From the NCBI RefSeq assembly GCF_002878395.1, contig NC_061118.1:128629600-128693599 (forward strand): 64,000 nucleotides of DNA, in the 5' to 3' direction. A program made the position numbers and the translations under genes. This document shows positions 22,958 through 33,180 of the stretch, one piece after another; the first letter of the stretch is position 1, and every line of letters starts with the position of its first letter. The stretch is from Capsicum annuum (taxonomy: Eukaryota > Streptophyta > Magnoliopsida > Solanales > Solanaceae). The notes under the pieces are model-generated. The model saw nothing but the letters and a program-made list of their open reading frames with translations. It was not told the origin of the DNA and did no database searches.

Positions 22958-25300
22958 TGTAACGCCCTAAAATCTGGTTCCCGGGACTCCACACGGTGCT
23001 CCAAACTACAAGTAGTCCTGAGGTAACCCTAACTGCCTTTTCTAGATCTGAATCTCAAAATAGGGAAATATAGATGAAAAATCATAATATATACGAAAAA
23101 CTGTCTGAATTTTCTGAGCATATTTGAATCATACTAAATCTCAAAAGTCTGATAAAACACATACTGAAAATTTGAATACTAACTCAAAGGTCTAAATCTG
23201 AATCTAATAGTCCGACAAGCCTCTACTAGATGAATCTAAAGAGTCACTAGGACAGGCCCCAGCTGACTCAACTGTCTGAAATGATTAAAGACATATCTAC
23301 TAGTAACTTGTAAATCTGATTAACTAAGCCCTCGAACTATGAGGACTTACCAACTGCACGGATGTAGATAAGATGCTCGAAGATCAATCACGCTAATGAG
23401 ACTGAGCACCTGAACCTACATTATGAGACAATGTAGTGTATAGACATATATGTGGATCAGTACTTTGATGATGTACTGAGTATATGGGGGTGTATGCAAT
23501 AAGTAAATAATATCATCACAGTTTATAAAATCTTGCATGCTAAATGTAAATGACTCACATAAGCTTGAGTAATCTGAAATCTGGAAGTAAAGCATGAATA
23601 GTAAAATATGTAATCTAAATCTTGTGAGTCATCACACTTATTTCTGAAATCTGTAGTTCTGTTCTATTTCTCAAATCACATAGGCTAAGTGAAGTCTGAA
23701 AACTTATTATGTGTGTCTAAAGGCTTCAAATCAAATAAAATTGTTTAAGAGTAGGGGACATCTTTTGGGAGGTTCTTCTAACCGACATGTACACCATATG
23801 AGCATCCATGGTGTCCCACGACTAGCCCCCGTAAGGTTAGGGCTGCTCTACCCTTGCCATCGGAATAGAACAATCTCATCTCAGTGATCACAATCTTAGT
23901 CATCCACGCAGAAGTGGAAATAATCTAAATCCTATGTTGGCACGTAGTTCTTGGGTATGAAATCGCAGTAACTTACCCATCTCTATGCTAAATACTACTC
24001 CCAATCTCATGCTCAAAATCTTAAGGAATCTACTTTAAAATTTACACAAAGGTTTACAGAAAGCTAACTATGCTTTGCTTTTCTTTAAATCTCAAGTATT
24101 CTGAAATAAAGTAAATTTGTTATCTGAAATCTGAAAATAATCTAATCATGGGGTGCTTATAGCACAAACAATCCTAAAACAACAATCTTTAAATGAGGTC
24201 CAATGACCCAAGCATAAGTCTCGTGTTAAAATATCTCGAAATTCATCCTTGGTAATGTAAACATTCATAAATCATCTTAAAATCTAGAAATTACTGCACA
24301 AGGCATAGAAATATGAATAAAGTCATGTAATTCAACTTCTAGATCATGGGAAATCTCATAATCTTGCAAATAATGATAATGAGTATAAACCCTAACTTGA
24401 ATCTCATGGAAAATCATATAAATTGTAGTAAATTTATATTTAAAATAAAGTTTTGGGCACAAGGATGAAAGATTTACCCTTGTTCAAACCCCGCATACCT
24501 TAATTTGATGATCTAGGTGCTAGAACTTGAATCTTAGAACTTTATTGATGTTTTAGAGATTGCTTCTTGGAGTTCTTGAACCGGGGATTCTCAATCTTGA
24601 ATTGTCTTGGAGGATTAATGGAGGAATTCTGAGTTTCTTGGAGGGAAAGTATGATGAAATAGGCTTTTGTTTTGAGGAGAAAGATGAATAAAGCATAAAA
24701 TGCTTTGAAATTTGATAAATCTTCTATTTTTGGTCGGATTGGGGGTTGGATAATTTACTAAAATTCCCCCTTTAACTTTTAAACAGAACTAGAAACGTAC
24801 ATTTTTCCTGATCTAGGTGGCCACCGCGATACACCACAATCGCGGTGGCTCACTGGAAAAAGGACGAGTGGGAAATGGGTTCCCTCCGCAACGCGCCACC
24901 ATCGCGGAGTCCCTAAGTTTACCATTTCGACCACTGGCGCGATGGGCCAGTATCGCGGAGTGACACTTAAAATTGTCAAACGGGAAATTGGGCCTCTCCG
25001 CGATGCGCCAAAATTGTGGAGTCTCACTGGAAGTTGACAATTATGATTTTACATTTCTCCGCGATGCACTAAGGACCCAAATCACGGTGTTTTAGATTGG
25101 AACTTAAAATAGCCATAACTTCTTATCCGGTTATTGGATTTAGGCGAATCTTATATCATTGGAAAGCTAATTCAATTTCCTACGTCATGGAAAGTTGAAA
25201 TCTAAAAAATTCCATATGAAATAAACATCACCCATTTTAGAAGCTACTTCTTGACGTTCTCGGGATGAGTTTAAGCTAGGAAAAATTATGGGATATTACA
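22958..25300 (+). mobile_element. Solo LTR, Ty3/gypsy family 'C'
   Basis: It starts TGTAACGCCCTAAAATC and ends ATGGGATATTACA, and is 2,343 bp. It is flanked by GTTTA (22953-22957) and GTTTG (25301-25305), a TSD with one mismatch. Its first 120 bases resemble the LTR start at 63735. Near the 3' end is a GC-rich block with repeated CCGCGA/CGCGG words (24815-25090), unlike the surrounding AT-rich DNA. The overlapping minus-strand frames at 24779-25040 come from this block and are not genes. Confidence 0.8.
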
Positions 25301-25315
25301 GTTTGAATCGTGACA

Positions 25316-25680
25316 AAAATTTATCAGGAACCTTAATCAAAGAAATGTATTAGCACCATTAATATAAGTAATGTACCATGCATTATTTTTGTAACAACAA
25401 TATACTATAAACAACAATGCAAATAGTGTATCATTATCATTACTAACAGTAATGTATCTATCACATAAATCCTTTAATAATGTATCATGAACTACCACTA
25501 AAAGTAATGTATCTTGAGGAATGTTGTAAGCAATATATTAGAAACTTCAAATATCAAAACTCAAATACCAGATTATTGTGATTACACCAGCTCTGTTCAA
25601 CAAAATTTAACATTGTCCAAACTATAAAATAACAAGTTCCTAATGAATTTAGAATAGTGGAAACTTCCTTTGTGTCTGCT
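25316..25680. repeat. MULE-flank region with repeated ATGTATC words
   Basis: The words AATGTATC, AATGTACC and AATGTATT recur about every 30-60 bases (25345-25540). The same words recur on the other side of the MULE coding remnant (28265-28510 and 29345-29395). I infer subterminal or terminal repeats of the Mutator-like element, but could not define its TIRs. Confidence 0.45.
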
Positions 25681-25689
25681 AATCAAAAT

Positions 25690-28600
25690 GTTATTTCTCC
25701 TTTGAAAAGAAATTACAAGTGCATTTATTGTGATCTTCATGACCACATCATCTACAACAGTTTGCGATTGATGAGAAAGTTTTACTAAATTTTTTATGCC
25801 TCCCTTTCTTTAGCCTTCCAGATGATCGTCTATACTTTGGAGGTAAGATCACTTAATCTTGAATTTCTTGAGGCACATGTCAATCCTTTTTATCAAATAT
25901 CAAAATCATTGGAACTCCATATGTCTTCACTAATATTGCATGCTTATAGTAATCAGAATAGTACAGCTCATATCATCAGCATTTTTGCAAAACTGCAATC
26001 ACGTGAGAACATAGTATCTTGTCAAATTGAAACCTTCCATAATTAATTATTTTTCTTTCAAGGTCCACAATGTACCCTCTACCAGCTTTTTAAACAAAGT
26101 AGACATAGTGTGATAAAGCCTTAACATATAATAATTATCACCAGCCAGTCAACTAAGACACAACAATAAGCTACACATCATTCACAATGTAAGATATAAA
26201 ATTAAATTTATGCTTTAAAAAATATATATATATTATGTGATAGAAAATAGAAAATATAGTCAAGGACACAAAATCAAAATATAGAACATATCATATATGC
26301 AGGAAGTGTCAAAATTATTTTATAAATATTTTTATCCTGTATATGCAGAACATATACGTCATTAAAAACATATCATCGTGCAAGAAGCTTTCGCTTTGTT
26401 TAGAACTAGAATGCCTTTGACCATTTTTCCTAATGTAGTATTTGTATATGATGTTTTTTCTTTGTTTTTACAATTTCATGATTCAAAGAGTATTCATGCT
26501 TGTTCCAGAAATTCTAAGGTAAGCAATTCTCGTGCCTCTACCAAACAATCATTAATATATTCACCGATGTTTGAAGTCATCATCCTACCTCTGTATGTTG
26601 GTGCATGAAATCTTGACCACATTTTATAACCAAAATTATATAGATAATCCTTTACCCTATGATCCACCTTATCCACTTTAACCATAAGATAATCAAAATC
26701 CTCTTTTTTAAAAGCATTAACAATAAAATAGTATAAGTCACTAGGTCTGTTTTTGATCCACTAAAAGCTTGTGCAAATATTCTTTTAAAAATGTCAAATG
26801 CATGTAAAATGAGGAACATTAGAATACACATTGCTTACATTCTTCATTATGCTTTTGTTGTAATCAGATACAACACACATATCATAAACAATCATTCTCT
26901 GTATCTACAATTCCATAGGCCATTCATAGCCTAAAAATGAAAAACATCTAATACATTACTAGATAAGATTCTTTAATTTAGAATATGCATATGAACCAGA
27001 TTTATTACATGCTAATAAAATTTTATAAAATATTGTCAAATATGTTTATTTGATATATATCAGATAAAATACTTATACCATCGAGTGTGCTAGTCCAAAC
27101 AAATGTTTCTTTATATTGTTCACTCATATTAGCCGCATTCATATCAACTATTGATCTACAAAACTCAAACCCTCTCATCAATGGATGTAAAGTTATAAAC
27201 AAACATGAATTCATTGTTTACTGACTTATACATCCTAATGTGTAGTTATGATACACAGGATTTAGCATATGCATGTATTTAGGCATTTATCTATATTCAT
27301 TAGTCAGTACATCCCTTAGCATCTCTATTACATGATCCTTAGTCCGCCATGCTTTTATGTGAGTAATATTCACACCATAAGAAGCTTCAACTCTTCAATT
27401 ATGTCATTTAGAGCGTGTTTTCTCTTATATTCACTAATTTTGGGGTTGTAATGCCACTAATAAAGGCTATTGAAACTTGAACTTGATTGAACAATCATTC
27501 ACTTAATGGACAAATATGTACATCATGGAAAGTTCTAAATTTAAAGAAGAGTAAATACATAATTACACCACTGATCTTGTCCGAAATTTTCAAAAAGACA
27601 CCTAAACTTTAACTTCGACCTATTAACCCATGAATCTTCTTTCTTTCGTTGCAAACACACCATTTTAACCCTCTACGTATATACACGCACCATAAGCGCG
27701 TGAAAAGGCAAAAAATGACTTTTTTGACCAATTAGAAGCTGCCACTGTAAATAATTTAATATATAATTTATATTCTTTTTTAATTAATATTTATTTATTT
27801 TTTTAAATTATTTCATAACCCCTACCCACCCACCCCACCCCCGCAACCCCAGTCATCCACCATTGTCTTCTTTTCCAACTTCTTCTTCATCACCATAACT
27901 CAACAACAATATTAATTACAACAACAACATTAATTACAACAACAACATTAATTACAACAAAAAAAACATCAATTAAAGCAACAACAACAACAACAACATC
28001 ACCATAATTTTAAAAAAGAAAATTGATGTATAGTCTTCATTTTAATGAAGCTTTAAGCTCCATTTTAATGGAGAAAACTGGACGGGAATGGGGGAGGGAG
28101 GTGTTGGATGGAGTGGGGAGGTGGGGTGGGGTCATAAATAAAAATGGAGCTTAAAGCTCCATTAAAATAAAGATTGTATAAGAGTTTTAAGCTTCATTTT
28201 AATGGAGGCAACTAGAGGGAGGGGGAGATCTTGGACCTAGACGCGTGGGAGAGGGGAGAGTTGTTGGACGAATGTATCTGACAACAAGCTAAAGATTTGA
28301 TTAAAAGTATATATGTGTTTTGATGTCTGAAAGTGAACAATGTATCTAATTGCATTATAAGCAGAAGAATATATCAAATGAAATAGTCCAACAACTACCT
28401 TAATGTATCATGAGAAAAAATACAACTTGTTGGTAAAAACATCAACATAAGTAGTAATGTATCAAAAAATCAAAAAAATATGCGATAATTCTTGACATGA
28501 TACGCATGTACTAATATATCAAAATGAACAATGCATTATGTTTTTCAATAACGACGGCAACGTATTTGACACAATACATAATTAGTTATACCTTTGTTTG

Positions 28601-29010
28601 TCAGATTGTTGGCATTGAAATTAAAGCTATGCTCTATCGCATACTTGGCCATAACATATACAAGAATAACTTTATCCTTGTAAATATGATTTCCCTTAAC
28701 TTTTGAATTTTTGCAATCACTAATGAAGTTTTGAAATTTGATTTTTTGATACATGTAATGAGTCAATATTTTTGGACCACAACAAAAAGTGCAAGTGCAT
28801 CCATTTCCATACATTCTACAAAAACAACAACACCAGTATTTGCATCAAATATTAGCTCATCAGAAGATTTATCTATTGTAGTTATGTATAGAGAATACAT
28901 TACAAATTTAGGTGTACTTTTTTTCACTCAACGTAAAGCTTCACTTCATTATCATTACGAATCATAATTGGTGATGAATTACCTTCTACGATAAATTAGA
29001 CGTAAATCTT
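25690..29010 (-). pseudogene. Mutator-like (MULE) transposase, broken
   Basis: Read on the minus strand, three blocks appear in the normal order of a MULE transposase. (1) At 28970-28545 is an N-terminal segment with 'MIRNDNEVKLYVE', then 'YKDKVILVYVMAKYAIEHSFNF', as in the MuDR N-terminal zinc-finger-like domain. (2) At 27220-26490 is part of the DDE catalytic domain: 'GFEFCRSIVDMN', 'ETFVWTSTLDG', and 'MMTSNIGEYINDCLVEAREL'. (3) At 25780-25735 is a CCHC knuckle, C-R-stop-C-x4-H-x4-C, with a stop inside it. A 0.75-kb insert (about 27540-28290) separates blocks 1 and 2. The protein would bind its element's ends and move it; this copy is dead. Confidence 0.75.
27540..28290. mobile_element. Insert in the MULE: truncated TIR-type element with palindromes
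   Basis: The left edge ('TAATTACACCACTGATCTTG', 27561 onward) reads like the long TIRs of the elements at 48352 and 50789. Inside are ACAACAACAATTA-type tandem words (27900-27990), a G-rich tract (28083-28137), and two near-perfect palindromes around AATGGAGCTT-A-AAGCTCCATT (28143-28163) and its relative at 28043-28063. A matching right TIR was not found, so it is probably truncated or rearranged. Confidence 0.4.
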
Positions 29011-30209
29011 TTTCTTACTTCATCAGTTTTCAATTAGTTGCGCTTTTCGAAATCAAATTCAATTATGAAATATTCTCTCCAATAATAATTTCATCATTTT
29101 TGTATCTTTCATATTTGATAAAGTGAGATGTTTATTTTGTATCTGGAAGTTAAAATTCTAAATTGAAAATTTGAGATTAAATAAATAGTGAAATTTTGCT
29201 TAAATGAGCTGGATCTAGTGATTGTAATTTAATTTTTTGAAGTTGTTATACATTTCATCTTACAATCATGATAGTGTGAATTTATCAGCAATTGAATTGA
29301 TTTGTGTTATTTTTTTTCTTTTTATTTTAATTGATTCATTAGTTATGTATCGGGTAAGTGATGTATCTGCTCCTCTGTAATGTATCTGGAACTTCAAAAT
29401 CAGGAATTTTATGTAATTTAGAAAAGACTGGGATAAGTATAATTAGGTACTAAACAATTGAAATTTATGTTGTTTACACAAAAAAATAAAGCAATAGAAA
29501 ATTCAAACAATGTCATACAATGTTACATTTCTTTGATTTAAATTCTTAAATGTAGTTCCATAGAATATCTTATAGAATAATGTATATAAAAAAACTAATT
29601 GCATCAAATTAATTTAAAAGGTACAAAATTATGACTAATTATAATAAAGAATAATATTAGATTGACATGTTTCTAACTTTATTAATATTAATGATTGAAT
29701 TTTGATTTTAAAGTAATCATTACTTGACCAAAGTGAGCTAATCGAGACGAGTTGAGCCAGCTCAATCGAGCTCTAGTTTTGACCAAACTTCAATCGAGCT
29801 AAGTTGAACCCCGAACTGACTCATCTTTATGTCCAGCCTTGCACACGACTAGAATTAAGGCTTCTATACAAGGTGTAATTTTACAATTAAGGTTTGAATC
29901 AACAAATAGATAAAGGATTTTCTTTAATAAAAAGAGAGAATAATGGGGATAATTTGACTTTTCTCAAATTAATTAAATCAAATGTATAGTTAGAAAATAA
30001 CCATTAGTCAAATCATATTTTTCTATATTAGTAATAAATAAATAGATAATTAATTATTAAAATAATTAAAACACAAAAATATGAAATATAGAAATCACAA
30101 GGGTACAAAATTTACAAATATTTATCCCAAATTATGTATCTAATCATTAATGACTTTTTCACTAAAAGTACTACTATTACTACTTTATAACGAATAATAA
30201 TAAAGAAAT
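29011..30209. other. AT-rich interval between MULE and copia element
   Basis: No gene is recognised. Three ATGTATC words at 29345-29395 suggest the outer part of the MULE. A patch with GAGCTNNNTCGAGCT-like words lies at 29735-29815. The segment 29851-29885 resembles the leader just upstream of the isomerase gene (see findings). Confidence 0.35.
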
Positions 30210-30548
30210 TAAGAAATTTACAGTAATAATTGAAGAAAGGAGAAGACATGATTGTATAAGTCTTTATTAAACATAGCAAAGGATGATACAGATGTGCGTA
30301 ACTATCTTTAATTGCTACAGTTAAGCATCTATTTATAGACTAGTGTAGAACTTCTAGAATTATCTAGTAGTTTCTTAGCTCAACTACATCACACTCACAA
30401 CTCATAGTTTCCAGATCACCAAACGACTAGTCACTAACTAACTTAATGAGCATAACTAACTCTATGAGCAGTAATTCAATGTAACGGAAATTCTGAAAAT
30501 AGAAATAGTAATTAACCAACTAGAACTGACTAGCTGAACTTTCCAATA
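30210..30548 (-). repeat. Copia LTR (3' LTR in element orientation)
   Basis: This 339-bp repeat aligns base by base with 40279-40608 (for example 'GTATAAG-CTTTATT-AACA-AGCAAAGGA' at 30254 and 40333). On the minus strand it starts TATTGGAAAGTTCAG, so the usual TG start has become TA. Confidence 0.88.
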
Positions 30549-30555
30549 TTCCCCC

Positions 30556-32340
30556 TCAAACTGAAGCGTGCAAAATGTTAAGCACACAAAGCTTGTCTAA
30601 CAGGTGATAGTGTTGATCATGTCCCAAACTCTTCGTCAAGATGTTTGTTACTTGATGTTGTGTAGAAACATACAAGGGCTGCACCAGACCACTCTTGATC
30701 TTATCTCTAATAAAGTGGCAATCAATTTTGATATGTTTGGTTCTTTCATGAAAGATAGAATTGGCTGCAAGTTCTATAGTTGATTTACTATCACTGAACA
30801 AAGTGATATGTTTATGAACCTGCATATTTAATTCTGCAAATAGCCTTTCTAACTATGTAAGTTCTATGACAGTTAAAGCCATACTTCTGTACTAAGCTTC
30901 AGTTGAACTTCTTGAAACTGTATGATGTTTCTTGGACTTACAAGATACAATAGAACCACCAAAATGTACCATATAACCAGTAACAGACCATCTTATGTTG
31001 GGGCATGCAGTTTAGTCTGTGTCACACCAACAAACCAAGTTTGTAGTAGTCTGATCCTTCAACCAGACACCTTGACCTACAGAGCCTTTCAAATATCTTA
31101 CCACTCTACGGGCAACCTCCAAATAAGATATTTTTGCCATTTGCATGAACTGTCTCAGTATTTGAATAACATAACTGATATTTGGCCTAGTTATGATGGC
31201 ATGCATGAGCTTACCAACCAATCTCTAATAAGAGGTTGCATATTTCAAGATAACATCACCAGTAAATCCTGCTACCTTATCATACTCAACTGATGTTAGT
31301 CTAGCATTGGATTCTAGAGGGGTAGAGGTTGGTTTTGCACCAGCTAGACCATCTTTTCAAAATAATTCAAGGAAAAATTTTCTCTAGTTCAAGATAACTC
31401 CTTGTGGTGATCTCAAGACTTCAATTTCCAAAAAATACTTAAGATCACCTAGATCTTTGATTTTGAATTGTTTGTGCAAGATTTCTTTATCCTCAAGGAT
31501 GGTAGCTTTATTATCACTAGTAATCAATAAGTCATCTACATAAACCAGCATAATTACTATTTTTTTTTGACCTTTTTAGTGCAAACAAAGAGTAATCATG
31601 AACACTCTGAGTGAAACCTGCCACCATGAGTGTTGAAGTAAGCTTAATATTTCATTGTCTAGAGGCTTTCTTAAGTTCATATGATGATTTAAGTAACCTA
31701 CACACTGTGTGATCTCTCTTTTGCTGAAATCCTTTAGGCATCTTCATGTATACTTCGTCATCCAAATCTCCCTACAGAAAAGCATTATAAATAGTCATTT
31801 GATACAATGACTATCCTTTAGATACAACCAAAGCAATTACACATCTAACAGTGACCATCTTTGACACAGGTGAGAATGTATCATGATAGCCTAGTCCTTC
31901 TTGCTGACTGTAACCCTTAGCTACTGGTCTTGCTTTAAACCTTTCAACATATCCATTTGCTTTGTAATTATTTTATAAACCCACTTTAAGCTAATAGTAT
32001 GCTTACCATGAGGTAGATCAATTATCTCCCCGATATTATTATCTTCAAGTGCTTGAATTTCCAGCTTCATAGCCTGAATCCACCTTTCATCGGTTGTAAC
32101 TTGACTAAAAAATTATGGCTCTATGAAGCTTGAAATTTTTATTACATAGCATTGATAGTTGGGAGTAGTATTCTTGTATGATAAGTAGTTAGCAATATGA
32201 TATTTGGTACCTTTCTTTTTCCTAGGAACTGCGTAATCCTTCAGCCAAATAGGTTCGGTAGATACTCTAGGAATTCTTCTAGGTGGACATGACACAGGGT
32301 CCACATTGTCTGTATATGAAGGTACTGACTCCAGTGGTGG
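30556..32340 (-). pseudogene. Copia RT/RNase H remnant
   Basis: RNase H-like text occupies 30825-30556: 'FSDSKSTIELAANSIFHERTKHI' and 'TQHQVTNILTKSLG'. Upstream on the minus strand is the RT: 'MHAIITRPNISYVIQILRQF' near 31207-31140, an intact YVDD active site in 'VIMLVYVDDLLITSD' (about 31555-31510), and earlier fingers-domain text around 31980-31650. The translation crosses several frames and stops, so no complete RT can be made. This is the DNA-synthesising part of the copia polyprotein. Confidence 0.85.
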
Positions 32341-32599
32341 AACATTTAATTATTCTGGTATATCTACTGATGGATCAGTTTCAAGCATGTCATAAGCCAA
32401 TTCTTCAGCAATCAGGGTATGATCAGCATCAGGATCAGTTAAACTAATTGAGCATTGATCATCACCAATCTCTGCACATGGTTGAAATAACTCTATGTGT
32501 GTGTATTGACCTCCTTTATCAGTAAATAGAAAGACATCTTCTTAAAATGTGACATCTCTGTTGACAAACAGCTTGTTAGATATTAAGTTTAACAACAAG

Positions 32600-33175
32600 T
32601 ATCCCTTCTGAGTAGTAGATTATCCCATATAAAATGTTGGTTGTTCTCTTTCAGTAAACTTGTCACCTTTGGGTAATGTTGAAGCATAAAACAAATAGCC
32701 TATTACCCATAGATGTGCCAAGGAATGTGGTTTAGAGAACAACACCTCATATGAACTCTTACCATCAATAGAAGATGATAGTAATTTTTTCATCAGGTAG
32801 ACATCTGCTTGAGCAACCAAGCCCATTACATGATAGGCATGCATGACTGAAATCTAATAGTTCTAGCTATATTTAAGGTTTGTCTATGCTTTTTTTCTAC
32901 CACACCATTCTGTTGTAGTGTGTAAGGACAACTGCTTAGATGCATTATACCCAAAGACTTGAGTAATTCATTACATTGAGTGTTAAAGAACTCAGTACCA
33001 TTAATAGTTCTTATGATTTTCACACCAGTTCCAAATTGAGTTTGGATCATTAGCAAAAAAAAATTGAGAGCCATAATAGTTTCAGACTTAAGCTGCAGGA
33101 AATGAATCCAGGTATACCTAGTACAATCATTCACAATTGTCAATAAATAGAATTTTTTACCAAAAAATAAAGTTT
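32600..33175 (-). pseudogene. Copia integrase catalytic core remnant
   Basis: The frame at 33143-32826 reads 'TIVNDCTRYTWIHFLQLKSE', 'VKIIRTINGTEFFNTQCNEL' and 'CPYTLQQNGVVEKKHRQTLN', the copia integrase core. The frame at 32844-32620 continues it in a shifted frame. Copia integrases normally show V-D-D, R-x-D-N-G and N-G-V-V-E. Here they are V-N-D, R-T-I-N-G and V-V-E, so the second catalytic Asp is Ile and the first motif is damaged. The enzyme would be inactive. Its N-terminal part continues across the solo LTR insertion at 38320-38560. Confidence 0.85.
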
Positions 33176-33180
33176 TATAA

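Larger units (their letters stand above)
4703..25315 (+). mobile_element. Outer chromovirus-type Ty3/gypsy element, nested host
   Basis: This is the outermost element of the left nest. Its 5' LTR (4703-6235) and interrupted 3' LTR (18344-25315) align over many blocks, including a shared series of 'CTATAG' words (5050-5200 against 18710-18830) and a shared 'AAAGGTAAGTAATT' splice-like word (5316 against 18945). The internal region runs 6236-6640 and 15373-18343. It encodes Gag, protease, RT and integrase-end/chromodomain remnants, all broken by stops. Inserts inside it are the Athila-type element (6641-15372) and solo LTRs at 19948-22248 and 22958-25300. LTR divergence and the many stops indicate an old, dead copy. 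I found no convincing outer TSD. Confidence 0.8.
18344..25315 (+). repeat. 3' LTR of the outer chromovirus, twice interrupted
   Basis: It starts TGTTTTAATGACCC and ends ATCGTGACA. The LTR proper is 18344-19947, 22249-22957 and 25301-25315 (about 2.3 kb in total, TSD copies excluded). It is interrupted by a solo LTR at 19948-22248 and another at 22958-25300. The second insertion lies almost at the LTR's last base: only the final 15 bp remain beyond it, which explains the isolated 'GTTTGAATCGTGACA' at 25301-25315. Confidence 0.8.

Noticed and set aside
24779..25040. Overlapping minus-strand Arg/Pro-rich proteins
   Set aside because: They translate a GC-rich repeated block inside a solo LTR; two frames are open for compositional reasons.
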